A stretch of DNA of 64,000 nt from Azohydromonas lata NBRC 102462 (GTDB lineage Bacteria > Pseudomonadota > Gammaproteobacteria > Burkholderiales > Burkholderiaceae_C): the NCBI RefSeq assembly GCF_001571085.1, contig NZ_BCTC01000018.1:24537-88536 (forward strand). The letters run 5' to 3'. A program made the position numbers and the translations under genes. Each line of letters starts with the position of its first letter. Within the stretch, counting starts at the first letter, position 1. Below, one piece after another: positions 36,440 to 48,534 of the stretch. The notes under the pieces are model-generated. The model had not been told where the DNA came from, searched no databases, and saw only the letters and a program-made list of their open reading frames with translations.

Positions 36440-37698
36440 CACAGCCGCGCCAACATCTCGCGCGTGACCAGCACCACGCCGCCCTCGCTGCGCTCGAAGC
36501 GCTCGGCGTCCAGCGCCGCGTCCTCGCCAATCACCATGCCGGCCGGGATGACGCAGCCGCGGTCGATCACCACCCGCTTGAGCACGCAACCACGCTCCAC
36601 CGTCACGCCAGGGAGAATCACCGCCTCGTCGACGTGGCAGAAGGAGTGGATGCGGACGTTGGAGAACAGCACCGAGTTGCTCAGGTGCGAGCCGCTGATG
36701 ATGCAGCCGCCGGAGACCATGGTGTTGACGGTCAGGCCGTGGTGCCCGTCGTTGTCGGGGATGAACTTGGCCGGCGGCAACTGGCGCTGGTAGGTCGAGA
36801 TGGGCCAGTCCTCGTCGTAGATGTCGAGCTCCGGCGAGATGCGGGACAAGTCGAGGTTGGCGTCGAAGAAGGCGTCGATCGTGCCCACGTCGCGCCAGTA
36901 GGGCTCGCCGCTGCCGCGGTTGCGAACACAACTCATGGAGAAGGGGTGCGCCAGCGCGCGGCCCTCGGCCACGGTGCGCGGGATGATGTCCTTGCCGAAG
37001 TCCAGGCTGGACTCGGGCCTGGCCATCTCCTCCTCCAGCAGCCGGTACAGGTAGTCGGCGTTGAAGATGTAGATGCCCATGCTGGCCAGCGAGGTGGTCT
37101 CGCTGCCGGGCATGGTGGGCGGGTCCTGGGGCTTTTCGACGAAGCTGGTGATGCGCCGCTCGCCATCCACCGCCATCACGCCGAAGGCGCTGGCCTCGTC
37201 CTTGGGCACTTCAATGCAGCCCACGGTGCAGCCCGCGCCGCTGGCGACGTGGTCGCGCAGCATGATGGAGTAGTCCATCTTGTAGATGTGGTCCCCCGCC
37301 AGCACCACGATGTACTCGGGCTTGCCCGAGATGATGATGTCCAGGTTCTGATAGACCGCGTCGGCCGTGCCGCGGTACCAGTACTCCTCGTTGACGCGCT
37401 GCTGCGCGGGCATGAGGTCCAGCATCTCGTTCATCTCGCCGCGCAAGAAACTCCAGCCGCGCTGCAGGTGGCGCAGCAGCGAGTGCGACTTGTACTGCGT
37501 GATCACGCCGATGCGCCGTATGCCGGAGTTGATGCAGTTGGACAGCGCAAAGTCGATGATGCGGAACTTGCCCCCGAAATAGACCGCGGGCTTGGCGCGG
37601 CGGTCGGTGAGCTGCTTGAGCCGCGAGCCTCGTCCGCCCGCGAGCACCAGCGCAATCGTCTTGCGCACCAGTTGGGCCGAATGCAGCGGCCGGTCCAT
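36439..37698 (-). CDS. glgC: glucose-1-phosphate adenylyltransferase
   Basis: A 419-residue ADP-glucose pyrophosphorylase, the committed and regulated step of bacterial glycogen synthesis. The nucleotide-binding loop [20 protein letters not shown], the [20 protein letters not shown] region, the glucose-1-phosphate site SFVEKP and the C-terminal left-handed beta-helix are present. The start MDRPLHSAQ at 37698 has GAGGTG nine bases upstream; an in-frame ATG at 37722 has none. The allosteric activator and AMP-inhibitor lysine/arginine positions of enteric GlgC lie in this N-terminal stretch (VRKT...[13 protein letters not shown]). It heads glgC-glgA-glgP; the 190 bp between it and glgX probably contain the promoter. 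Confidence 0.95.
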   Translation of the reverse strand: MDRPLHSAQLVRKTIALVLAGGRGSRLKQLTDRRAKPAVYFGGKFRIIDFALSNCINSGIRRIGVITQYKSHSLLRHLQRGWSFLRGEMNEMLDLMPAQQRVNEEYWYRGTADAVYQNLDIIISGKPEYIVVLAGDHIYKMDYSIMLRDHVASGAGCTVGCIEVPKDEASAFGVMAVDGERRITSFVEKPQDPPTMPGSETTSLASMGIYIFNADYLYRLLEEEMARPESSLDFGKDIIPRTVAEGRALAHPFSMSCVRNRGSGEPYWRDVGTIDAFFDANLDLSRISPELDIYDEDWPISTYQRQLPPAKFIPDNDGHHGLTVNTMVSGGCIISGSHLSNSVLFSNVRIHSFCHVDEAVILPGVTVERGCVLKRVVIDRGCVIPAGMVIGEDAALDAERFERSEGGVVLVTREMLARL

Positions 37699-37888
37699 GG
37701 AACTTGTCACCTCGGTCCTCATACTGCTGATGTCCAGTTGTAATGGAGTTACCGCCGAGGCGGCAGGGGACTGGACCTGTCCCTGGCCGATGGTTCGCAA
37801 GCTTCGTGCCGTCGTTGCGTAGGCCACCAGCCGGTCCGTCAGCCCAGTATGCGCCATTGTGGGGCGTGCCCCGGCAGGCCCTATTGCG

Positions 37889-39960
<2,072 letters not shown>

Positions 39961-39964
<4 letters not shown>

Positions 39965-42150
39965 GGCGCGGGCGCCCACAGTTGCGTGGCCAGCGGCGCG
40001 ATGTCCATGGCGATGGAAAACGGCAGCCCGTCGCAGGGCACGGCCTCGGCCACGCGCTCGCCGTTGGCCACGCCGCTGCCGCCGTAGACGGCCAGGTCGG
40101 TGTTGATGACCTCGCGCCAGGTGCCCGCACAGGGCACGCCCAGGCGCCAGCCGTGGCGGACCACGGGCGTGAAGTTGGCCACCGCCACCACCACGCCGCC
40201 CTGGTCGTCGCGGCGCTGGAAGGCGAAGACGGCGTGCTCCTTGTCGTGGTGGCGAATCCACTCGAAGCCGCAGGGGTCCACGTCACGCCGGTGCAGTGCG
40301 CCGAAGTGGCGGACCACGGCGTTGAGGTCGCGCACCAGGCGCTGCACGCCGGCGTGGCGCGCGGCATTGGGGCCGTGCTCCAGCAGGTGCCAGTCCAGGC
40401 TGCCTTCGAAATTCCACTCGCGCTCCTGCGCGATCTCGCCGCCCATGAACAGCAGCTTCTTGCCCGGGTGCGCCCACATCCAGCCGTAGCCCGCGCGCAG
40501 GTTGGCGAATCGCTGCCAGTCGTCGCCCGGCATGCGGCCCAGCAGGGAGCGCTTGCCGTGCACCACTTCGTCGTGCGAGAGCGGCAATATGAAATTCTCG
40601 TTCCACGCGTACATGAAGCCGAAGCGCAACTGGTCGTGGTGCCAGGGCCTGTGCACGCTCTCGCGGCCGAGGTAGCCCAGGGTGTCGTGCATCCAGCCCA
40701 TGTTCCACTTGTAGTGAAAGCCCAGGCCGTGCAGGGCGTCGCCGCCCGGCGGGCGGCTCACGCCCGGCCAGGCGGTGGACTCCTCGGCGATGGTCACGGC
40801 GCCCGGCCGCTCGGTGCCCACCACGTGGTTCATGCGGCGCAGGAACTCCACGGCTTCCAGGTTCTCGCGCCCGCCGTGGCGGTTGGGCAGCCACTCCCCT
40901 TGGGCACGGCTGTAGTCGCGGTAGAGCATGGAGGCCACGGCGTCCACGCGCAGCCCGTCCACGCCGAAGCGCTCCAGCCAATACAGGGCGTTGCCGATCA
41001 GGAAATTGCTGACCTCGGCGCGGCCGAAGTTGTAGATGAGCGTGTTCCAGTCGGGATGGAAGCCCTCGCGCGGGTCGGCGTGCTCGAAGAGGTGCGTGCC
41101 GTCGAAGCGCGCCAGCGCGAAGGCGTCGGTGGGGAAGTGGCCCGGCACCCAGTCCAGGATCACGCCCAGCCCCGCCTCGTGCGCGGCGTCCACGAAGAAC
41201 TTGAAGTCCTGCGGCGAGCCGAAGCGCGAGGTGGGCGCGTACAGCCCGGTGGGCTGGTAGCCCCAGGAGCCGTCGAAGGGGTGCTCGTGCACCGGCAGCA
41301 GCTCCAGGTGCGTGAACCCCAGGCCGGCGGCATAGGGCACGAGCTCGCGGGCCAGCTCGCGGTAGGTGAGCCAGCGCCCGCCGTCGGCGCGGCGCCAGGA
41401 GCCCAGGTGCACCTCGTAGATGCTCATGGGCGCGTCGAAGGCATTGGCCGCGGCGCGCGCGGGCGAGACGGGCGCGGCCGGCGGCGGCACGGCCACGCGC
41501 GAGGCCGTGCCCGGGCGCAGCTCGGCGGCGAAGGCGTAGGGGTCGGCGCGCAGCACGACCGCGCCTTGCGCATCCAGCAGCTCGAACTTGTAGAGCACGC
41601 CCTCGGCCACGGCCGGGATGAAGAGCTCCCACACGCCGCACTCGCGGCGCAGCCGCATGAGGTGGCGGCGGCCGTCCCAGTGGTTGAACTCGCCCACCAC
41701 CGACACGCGGCGCGCGTTGGGCGCCCACACGGCAAAGCGCACGCCCTGCACGCCTTCCACCGCCATCGAGTGCGCGCCCAGCGCCTGGAAGGGCCGCTGG
41801 TGCGTGCCCTCGGCCAGCAGCCACAGGTCCAGCTCGCCCAACAGCGGCGCGAAGTGGTAGGGGTCGTCCAGCTCGGCCTGCGCCGAGCCCCAGTCCACGC
41901 GCCAGCGGTAGGCGAAGCGCTCCGTCGGCCCCACCACCGTGCCCTCGAACAGCTCACTGCCGGGAATGCGCTGCAGCTCGGCCAGCACCCGCCCGTCCTC
42001 GGCAGCCACGGCCCACACGCGCTGCGCGCCGGGCAGGAGCGCGCGCAACCACCAGGCGCCGTCCTCATCCGGCCCCTGCAGGCCCAGCACGGCAAAGGGG
42101 TCGCCATGGTCGGCGCGCATGAGGGACTGGACGGTGGCGGCGGGGAGCAT
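39961..42150 (-). CDS. glgB: 1,4-alpha-glucan branching enzyme
   Basis: A 729-residue GH13 branching enzyme that introduces alpha-1,6 links in glycogen. It has the double N-terminal carbohydrate-binding layout of long GlgB proteins ([15 protein letters not shown]; then [20 protein letters not shown]), and catalytic motifs [18 protein letters not shown] (nucleophile), [16 protein letters not shown] (acid/base) and [13 protein letters not shown]. Length equals E. coli GlgB (728). AAGGA lies upstream of the ATG. glgX overlaps its stop. It is the first gene of the glycogen block; a transporter-like gene ends 95 bases upstream. Confidence 0.96.
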
Positions 42151-42245
42151 CCGGGGGTTCCTTCTGGTTGGACGGCGGCGGCCTGGCGGCCTGCGGTCAC
42201 TGTAACTGGCGGCGGCAGCGCCCTGCGCCGCGGCCCGGCGCAGCT

Positions 42246-43493
42246 TCAGCGGTAGAAGGCGTAGCCCACGGCGATGGCGCCCACCAGCCCCACCGCGTCC
42301 GCGATCAGCCCGCAGGCCAGCGCGTGGCGCGTCTTCCTGATGTCCACGCTGCCGAAGTACACGGCCAGCACATAGAAGGTGGTCTCGGTCGAGCCCTGGA
42401 TGATGGACGCCAGCCGGCCCTCGAAGGAGTTCACGCCGTAGGTCTTGAGCACGTCCACCATCAGCCCGCGCGCGCCGCTGCCGGAGAGCGTCTTCATCAG
42501 GCCCACGGGCAGCGCCGGAACAAAACGGGTGTCCAGCCCCAGTGCGGCCACGGCGGCGGCGATGAGCCGAATCAGCGCGTCCATGCCGCCCGTGGTGCGG
42601 AAGATGGAGATGGCCACCAGCATGGCGATGAGGTAGGGAATGATGCGCACCGCCACGTCAAACCCCTCGCGCGCGCCCTCGACGAAGCACTCGTAGACGT
42701 TGATGCGCCGCCAGGCCCCCGCGGCCACGAACAGGGCGATCACCGACACCATTGCCCCGCTGCCCAGCAGCCCCACCAGCTCCGCCATGCGCGCGGGCGG
42801 ATAGGTGCTCAGCCACGCGTACAGCGCGCCCGTGAGCCCCATGAAGCCGGCGAAGAACAGCAGCACCGGCGCGCACAGCAAATTGATGCGCTGCCAGGCC
42901 GCCACCGCCACCAGCCCCGCCGTGAAGGAGATGAAGGTGGCCAGCAGCGTGGGCAGGAAGATGTCCGCGCCGTTGAAGCTTGTAAAACCCTGCTCGACGG
43001 CGATGGCCTGGCGCAGCGCGATGACCGACGTGGGGATGAGCGTGATGCCGGCGGTGTTGAGCACCAGGAAGGTCACCATGGCGTCGCTGGCCGTGTCCTT
43101 GCGCGGGTTGAGCGCCTGCAGCTCGCGCATGGCCTTCAGGCCCAGCGGCGTGGCCGCGTTGTCCAGCCCAAGCATGTTGGCGCTGAAATTCATGACCATG
43201 CTGCCGGCGGCCGGGTGGCCGCGGGGCACGCCGGGGAAGAGGCGGTCGAAGAAGGGGGCCAGGGCGCGGGCGAAGAGCTGGATCACCCCGGCCTGCTCGC
43301 CTATGCGCATCACGCCCAGCCACAGGCTCATCACGCCCACCAGGCCCAGCGAGATGTCGAAGCCCGTCTTGGCCGTGTCGAAGATGCCGGCCATGACGCG
43401 GCCGAACACGCCCACGTCGCCCAGCGCCAGCTGCACCAGCGCCGCGCCGAAGCCCAGGAGGATGAAGGCGACCCAGACGTGGTTGAGGATCAT
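42246..43493 (-). CDS. nucleoside-recognition (SpmA/SpmB fusion-like) membrane protein
   Basis: A 415-residue polytopic membrane protein with two Gate/nucleoside-recognition domains, like a fusion of spore maturation proteins A and B. The first half contains [16 protein letters not shown] and [20 protein letters not shown]; the second repeats the pattern with [19 protein letters not shown] and [20 protein letters not shown]. Non-sporulating bacteria have these fused proteins; the transported substrate is not established. Located between glgB and a chemoreceptor gene, all on the same strand, but with 95- and 113-base gaps that argue for separate control. Confidence 0.85.
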   Translation of the reverse strand: MILNHVWVAFILLGFGAALVQLALGDVGVFGRVMAGIFDTAKTGFDISLGLVGVMSLWLGVMRIGEQAGVIQLFARALAPFFDRLFPGVPRGHPAAGSMVMNFSANMLGLDNAATPLGLKAMRELQALNPRKDTASDAMVTFLVLNTAGITLIPTSVIALRQAIAVEQGFTSFNGADIFLPTLLATFISFTAGLVAVAAWQRINLLCAPVLLFFAGFMGLTGALYAWLSTYPPARMAELVGLLGSGAMVSVIALFVAAGAWRRINVYECFVEGAREGFDVAVRIIPYLIAMLVAISIFRTTGGMDALIRLIAAAVAALGLDTRFVPALPVGLMKTLSGSGARGLMVDVLKTYGVNSFEGRLASIIQGSTETTFYVLAVYFGSVDIRKTRHALACGLIADAVGLVGAIAVGYAFYR

Positions 43494-43606
43494 CGGTACG
43501 GCAGGCGCGGCAGGCTGTTCTACGAAAGGCGGCGCAGCATACGCGACGCTTCACGCACGCCTGCCGCCACGCGCCATGGCGGCGGCGCGCGCGGTGCGGC
43601 GTCCCG

Positions 43607-45160
43607 TCAGCTCGCGGCGCGGTAGACGCTGATGGCGTCGGCCAGGCGCTGCGCGCGGCGGTCCAGCGATTTCGCGGCGGCGGCGCTCTCCTCCACCAGT
43701 GCGGCGTTGCGCTGGGTGGTGTCGTCCAGCTCGGCGATGGCCATGTGCACCTGCGCCACGCCCTCGCCCTGCTGCTGCGAGGCTTGCGAGATCTCCGACA
43801 CCAGCGAGGTGACGTGGCGCACCTGGTCGATGATGTGCTGGATGGTCTCGCCGGCCTGCGCCACGTGCTTGTTGCCCGCGTCCACGCGCTGCACGGATTC
43901 CTCGATGAGCGACTTGATCTCGCGCGCGGCCGTGGCCGAGCGCTGCGCCAGGGCGCGCACCTCGGAGGCCACCACGGCAAAGCCGCGCCCGGCCTCGCCC
44001 GCGCGGGCGGCTTCCACCGCGGCGTTGAGCGCGAGGATGTTGGTCTGGAAGGCGATGCCGTCGATCACGCCGCTGATGTCGGCAATGCGCGCGCTGTGCG
44101 ACTGGATGTCGCCCATCTGCGCACGCACCTCGTGCATGACCGCACCACCCTTGGAGGCCGCCTCGGAGGCCTGCTCGGCCAGGGTGCGCGCCTGGTCGGA
44201 CGTGGCCGAGTTCTGCTGCACGGTCTGCGTGATCTGGTGCATGGAAGCGGCCGTCTCCTGCAGGCTGGCCGCGGTCTGCTCCGTGCGGCCGCTGAGGTCG
44301 ATGCTGCCGGAGGCGATCTGGCGGCTGGCCGAGGCCACGCCGTGGGTCTGCTCGGCCACGTCGTCCACCAGCGCGCGCAGGTTCAGCCCGGCCTGGTTGA
44401 CCGCGCGCATGAGCAGGCCGATCTCGTCGATCCGGTTGAGCGCCAGCCCCGGTCCGGCCTCGCCGCTGGCCACGCGGTTGGCGTGATCCAGAATGCGCTG
44501 CACCGGCGACACGATCTGCTGGCCGAGGAACAGGCTGCCCAACAGCACCGCCACGAGCCACGCGCCCACCACGCCCGCCCATTGCAGCGGCGTGGAGGCC
44601 GCCAGCAGCGCCGGCACCGCGGCCACGGCGCCGGTGACGCCCAGCCCAAGGGCCACGCGCACGCGCAGCGACATGAGCTGGAACAGCGACAGCGGCTTGC
44701 GCCAGCCCGTGCGCACCACCAGCCCGCGGTGCACGCGGCGCCCGTTGGCGCGGTCCTCGCGCAGGTCGGCATACAAAGCCTCGGCCGCGCGCACCTGCTC
44801 CGGCGTGGCCGGCGTGCGCACCGACATGTAGCCCACCACGCGCCCGTTGCGGCGCATGGGCGTGGCGTTGGCCAGCACCCAGTAGTGGTCGCCGTTCTTG
44901 CGCCGGTTCTTGACCGGCGCCGTCCAGGACAACCCGGCCTTGAGCGTGTCCCACATGTCGGCAAAGGCCGCGCCGGGCATGTCGGGGTGGCGCACCAAGT
45001 TGTGCGGCTGGCCCATCAGCTCGTCATGGTCGAACCCGGCAGCCTGTATGAAGGCGGCATTGGCGTAGCTGATACGGCTTTCCACGTCGGTCGTGGACAT
45101 CAGCGTCACATCGGCAGGCAGCGGGTATTCACGGCCGGTCACGGGAAGGTTGGTTCTCAT
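43607..45160 (-). CDS. Aer-like methyl-accepting chemotaxis protein with PAS sensor
   Basis: A 517-residue energy-taxis type receptor. It opens with RTNLPVTGREYPLPADVTLM and a PAS domain (SYANAAFIQAAGFDHDELMG, HPDMPGAAFADMW) like Aer, which binds FAD and senses redox state from the cytoplasm. Two adjacent transmembrane segments (ALGLGVTGAVAAVPALLAA and GVVGAWLVAVLLGSLFLG), a HAMP region and the signalling coiled coil follow, with the conserved tip FQTNILALNAAVEAARAGE. No C-terminal CheR/CheB pentapeptide is present. No che genes adjoin. Upstream is an unusually long AT-richer region. Confidence 0.92.
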   Translation of the reverse strand: MRTNLPVTGREYPLPADVTLMSTTDVESRISYANAAFIQAAGFDHDELMGQPHNLVRHPDMPGAAFADMWDTLKAGLSWTAPVKNRRKNGDHYWVLANATPMRRNGRVVGYMSVRTPATPEQVRAAEALYADLREDRANGRRVHRGLVVRTGWRKPLSLFQLMSLRVRVALGLGVTGAVAAVPALLAASTPLQWAGVVGAWLVAVLLGSLFLGQQIVSPVQRILDHANRVASGEAGPGLALNRIDEIGLLMRAVNQAGLNLRALVDDVAEQTHGVASASRQIASGSIDLSGRTEQTAASLQETAASMHQITQTVQQNSATSDQARTLAEQASEAASKGGAVMHEVRAQMGDIQSHSARIADISGVIDGIAFQTNILALNAAVEAARAGEAGRGFAVVASEVRALAQRSATAAREIKSLIEESVQRVDAGNKHVAQAGETIQHIIDQVRHVTSLVSEISQASQQQGEGVAQVHMAIAELDDTTQRNAALVEESAAAAKSLDRRAQRLADAISVYRAAS

Positions 45161-45852
45161 GGCAATCCTATGCAGGCAACGCTTTAAATTTTCGGCAGGC
45201 GAAGAAAGATGGGGGCTCCGCCATCGATACAAGAAAATTCCACTTCAATCCCCGTGCATCACAATTAACCTGGCTGCGCTTCCCAATCGGCCGACAATTT
45301 ACCGATCAGGAATACAAAGGCGGCAGGGTTGCGCACAGAATCGGAGTAATTCAACTCTCAATCTTCACGGGTAGGAGAATTTACTCGTCCCTTCCCTGAC
45401 CAGCGAAAACGCCGGGTTGAGAGTTATCAAAAAATTCTTGAATTCGAATTGAAATTGGATCAAAAATTACACCCGCGTCATCTGAAGCGGCGATTTTGTT
45501 TTGCCTAATCATCATCGGCAAATACCTCTTCGTCAGTGAAAACCATATATCGGCGCAAAATAGTCATCAATGTCGCCAGAAATTCACGACTGATCAAGAA
45601 GAGATATCTGACGGCACGCTGACAAAAGAAACATCACCTGTGCGTGAAGGCAGACCCTGCGAGGGCCGACACAAACACGTGAGATCTTTTGTCAGTTTGA
45701 TGACACGCAACAGCGCGTAAGCAAAATGCGTGACAAGCCCACTGCTCCGCTGCGAAGAGCGCCTCAAAGCGGTAGGAATACACGGTGCGGAGGCAACCGT
45801 GGGAAAACGGAGGCTTCGGACGGAACCGTCCAGCGGCGCAGGCGCTCGCGGC
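45161..45852. other. AT-richer intergenic region without a recognisable gene
   Basis: Nearly 700 bp between the chemoreceptor start and the end of the next minus-strand gene is much less GC-rich than its surroundings. Short open frames on either strand lack ribosome sites and codon bias. It contains an 11-bp inverted repeat (45619-45695) and a 14-bp palindrome GGACGGAACCGTCC at 45818-45831, just beyond the stop of the 45853-46332 gene, which may help end that transcript. It may hold long-range promoter elements for the receptor gene or an unannotated RNA. Confidence 0.6.
45619..45695. other. long stem-loop candidate (possible structured RNA or operator)
   Basis: CTGACAAAAGA (45619-45629) and TCTTTTGTCAG (45685-45695) are perfect 11-bp complementary arms enclosing 55 bases that can form further stems (GGCAG with CTGC; GGCC). 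No known riboswitch consensus matches. Direction of transcription, if any, is unknown. Confidence 0.4.
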
Positions 45853-46332
45853 TCAGGACAACTTGTCGCGCCGCGCCTTGCGCCGGAAAGCCTTGGCCAC
45901 GAGGCGGTGGCCGACCACGTCCCTGCGGATCTGCGCGCGCTCGGATTCGATGATGAGCAGCGCCTGCACGCCGTGGCGGGCCGCCACGGACTTGAGTGCG
46001 TGCAGGGCCAGGCCGGCATCGTCGGCACCCTGGACCGACGGGACCGCATTCGAATTGAAGATGGCCAGCGGCCCGGGCAGGCGCAGGCCATTGACCTGCT
46101 CCAGCACATCGACGTCCGAGTCGTTGTGGCCCTGCGCCTCTATCAGGCCCACGGGCTCCATCTCGGCCGGGTCTTCCTTGTCCAGGATGCGGACCTCCGA
46201 CACCGCGATGGGCGCATGCCCCTCGCCGTCGAACGAGGTATAGCGCGCCTCCGAGACGTCGGCCCGCGCCCCCAGCGCGGCCACCGCCAGCAAGGCGCCC
46301 AGCAGCGCGTTTCGAACCAACCCTCGGGGCAT
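45853..46332 (-). CDS. secreted protein of unknown function
   Basis: A 159-residue protein with a signal peptide (VRNALLGALLAVAALGARADV). The mature part has an acidic beta-rich half (SEARYTSFDGEGHAPIAVSE) and ends with a basic, Arg/Lys-rich stretch (RLVAKAFRRKARRDKLS). I do not recognise a family. The ATG at 46332 fits the signal peptide; a TTG two codons upstream is possible. Coding bias is as in neighbouring genes. It is isolated between the AT-richer region and the 46475-47890 gene. Confidence 0.65.
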   Translation of the reverse strand: MPRGLVRNALLGALLAVAALGARADVSEARYTSFDGEGHAPIAVSEVRILDKEDPAEMEPVGLIEAQGHNDSDVDVLEQVNGLRLPGPLAIFNSNAVPSVQGADDAGLALHALKSVAARHGVQALLIIESERAQIRRDVVGHRLVAKAFRRKARRDKLS

Positions 46333-46474
46333 GCGCAATCCGACGAATTCCGTTTTCGTTGTCCAAGCCCGCCCCGGCTGGAGGCGGGCAGCGGCCCCTC
46401 ATCGACACAATGGCGAAACACTTAAGGGCCCGGCCCAAAAAAGTGCGGCGGGCGCCCGGCCCGCTCAAGCTTGC

Positions 46475-47890
46475 TCAAGCCCGCTCGGCCACGGCGGCCA
46501 ACAGGTCGCGCGGATGCAGCATGGCCTCGCGCGCGTCGCGGGCCAGCCCGTACTGCGCCAGCGCCGTGCGCAGCCGCGGCACCGTGAAAAGCGCCTCCCA
46601 GGCCGGCGCCAGCGCCTGCTCGTGCGCTTGGGTGCCGCTGGACAGCGCCGCGGCAAAGCCCAGGCTGGCGCGCTCGGCCAGCAGCACGGCCTTGGCGGCC
46701 GCGTCCACCCAGCGCGGCGCCGCCTCGGCCGGCGCCGTGCAGCAATAAAGGGCGCGCAGCGGCAAGCCGGCCGGCGGCGGCTGCAACTGCCGCAGGGAGC
46801 GGCCGCTGAGCCACACCTCGCCGGCCGCGCCGGCAAAGGCATGGCGCTGGTCCTCGGCCGCCAGCGCCAGCCGCCGCAGGCCGCGCCGCAGCCGCGGCAA
46901 GTCGGTGGTGGCGGCGGCGGCGCAGGCCTTGACTTCGGCCAGCAGCACCACGTCCAGCGCATCGGCGCCCGGCGCGGCGCGCAGCAGCGCCACATCCCAT
47001 TCGTCCTTGGCGCCCTGCACGCCGCCCGCCAGGCTCCCCGGCGTATGCAGGCCCTGGGCGACGCTGTAGGCGCCGGCCTCCCCCGGCTGGCGGTTGAGCA
47101 GCGTGGCCACCTCGCCGAAAGCCTGCACGGTGGCGTCTTCGGCCGCCGCGCCCAAGCGCGCCGCGGCGCGGCCCGTGGCCGCGGCGGCCTGGCTGCCGGC
47201 CTGCGGGCCGCGCTGGCCACACAGCGCGCGGTAGCGCTGTACGCTGTCCAGCGCCAGCAGCGCGACACCCTGGCGCAGGCGCTGCAAGGCGGGCAGCGCC
47301 GCCAAGGCAGGCAAAGCGGCGGCAAGGTCAGGCGCATCACGTGCGTCCGGTGCGTCTGGTGAGTCCGGCCAAGCCGCCCCGGCCGGCGGATGTTGCGCCA
47401 GCGACTGGGCGGCGTGGTCCAGCGCCGCCCAGTCGCCGGCCTGGACCAGGCCGTACAGCGGCCTTAACGCCTCGCGCGCGGCCGAGGGCGGCAGCCGCTC
47501 CAGGCGGGCCGGGTGGGCGAGGGCCGACACGGCGGCGCGCACGGCGCGCGTGTCCGCCTTGGCCTGCGCCTGCAGCGCGGCATAGGTTTCGACGTCCGGC
47601 GTGCGGGCGCGCAGGGCCTGGGCCTGGAAAGCCGGATCGCCACCCTCGGCGCGCAGCGCCGTGCGTATCACCTCGGCCAGCGCCCACAGGAAGAGCTCGC
47701 GCACGGCCTGCGGCGCGGCGCGGCCGGCGTCGGCCGCCATGCACGCCTGCTCCAGCGCGAAGGCCAGCGCCGCGTCCACGCCGGCCTCCCGCGCCGCCCG
47801 CACGTCGGCCGGCAGCGGCGGCATGCGGTAGGGGCGCGGCGCAGCGCGCAGGGCTTCAATCAGCAGCGGGGGGAGGCAGTCCGGCGTCAT
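46475..47890 (-). CDS. protein of unknown function with a predicted PD-(D/E)XK nuclease-like core
   Basis: A 471-residue, Ala/Leu/Arg-rich cytosolic protein. The N-terminal 170 residues are helical; a low-complexity linker of Asp-Ala-Pro repeats (PDSPDAPDARDAPD, about residues 175-188) follows. In the C-terminal half KDEWDVALL (Asp299) and VVLLAEVKA (Glu319, Lys321), preceded by a helix with Glu260, match the E-D-ExK order of PD-(D/E)XK nucleases and related folds. Motif recognition is by eye only and the protein could be a non-nuclease member of the fold. No toxin, methylase or helicase gene adjoins. Start ATG at 47890. Confidence 0.6.
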   Translation of the reverse strand: MTPDCLPPLLIEALRAAPRPYRMPPLPADVRAAREAGVDAALAFALEQACMAADAGRAAPQAVRELFLWALAEVIRTALRAEGGDPAFQAQALRARTPDVETYAALQAQAKADTRAVRAAVSALAHPARLERLPPSAAREALRPLYGLVQAGDWAALDHAAQSLAQHPPAGAAWPDSPDAPDARDAPDLAAALPALAALPALQRLRQGVALLALDSVQRYRALCGQRGPQAGSQAAAATGRAAARLGAAAEDATVQAFGEVATLLNRQPGEAGAYSVAQGLHTPGSLAGGVQGAKDEWDVALLRAAPGADALDVVLLAEVKACAAAATTDLPRLRRGLRRLALAAEDQRHAFAGAAGEVWLSGRSLRQLQPPPAGLPLRALYCCTAPAEAAPRWVDAAAKAVLLAERASLGFAAALSSGTQAHEQALAPAWEALFTVPRLRTALAQYGLARDAREAMLHPRDLLAAVAERA

Positions 47891-48015
47891 GCGGCCATTG
47901 TTGGCGCTGCCGCGCCGCCACTGGTCACGGGGGCAGTCTCGCGGCGCTTTGGGCGGCGCCTGCCGGGCACGGGTTGGGATGTCCCCAGCCTCGGCCGGCT
48001 TGCCGCGCGCAAGGT

Positions 48016-48360
48016 TCAGCCGCGCTGCGCCACGGCCGTGGGTGGGCGGTAGGTGCGCATCAGCGTACGCCCGTCGCTGGCGCGGCAGCGGCCGTGGCCG
48101 GGCACCAGGCCCAGGTCGGACAAGGTTTCAAACACGCGCACGGCCTCGCTCAGCCGCGTGGTTTCTATGACGTGGGCCAGGTCGCCATAGGCGTCCTCGA
48201 CGCCTATGCGCAGGGGAACGGCATCCGGGTCCTGCGGCAGCGGGTGGCGCTGCAGGCCGCGCAGCCGCTGGCGCAGCTCGGCGCGCTCAGGCCACTCGAT
48301 CTCCCCAAAGGAAAGCTCAGGAACGCGGGCAATGGGTTTGTGTTTTTGGGTACTGCTCAT
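48016..48360 (-). CDS. small protein of unknown function
   Basis: A 114-residue cytosolic protein, rich in Arg, Leu and Glu, with no signal peptide or membrane segment. It reads SSTQKHKPIARVPELSFGEI at the start, then an acidic/basic helical part and ends DGRTLMRTYRPPTAVAQRG. The codon bias supports it as a real gene; the family is not recognised. The ATG at 48360 is used; there is no clear ribosome site. Lies between two genes of unrelated type. Confidence 0.55.
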   Translation of the reverse strand: MSSTQKHKPIARVPELSFGEIEWPERAELRQRLRGLQRHPLPQDPDAVPLRIGVEDAYGDLAHVIETTRLSEAVRVFETLSDLGLVPGHGRCRASDGRTLMRTYRPPTAVAQRG

Positions 48361-48534
48361 ATGCACAGCTCTTGCAATCCGCAGGCCCGCCCCTGCGTTG
48401 TCCCCCCGGAACGTGCGAGCGTACCGCCCCGGGCTGCCGGCTGCCCGCCCGGCCAGCGGCCCCAAGGCCGCGGAACGGGGCTTGCCCCGCGGCAGCGACC
48501 CCATTCACTGCCCGCTGTCGCCACCATCCCCGCC

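Noticed and set aside
45496..45720. 74-codon open frame in the AT-richer gap
   Set aside because: No ribosome site, no bias, and it spans the inverted repeat; not supported as a gene.
45770..45835. Riboswitch such as GEMM or guanidine class
   Set aside because: Sequence has stems and GGAGGC-like pieces but does not match a consensus I can recall; kept only as palindrome within the gap.
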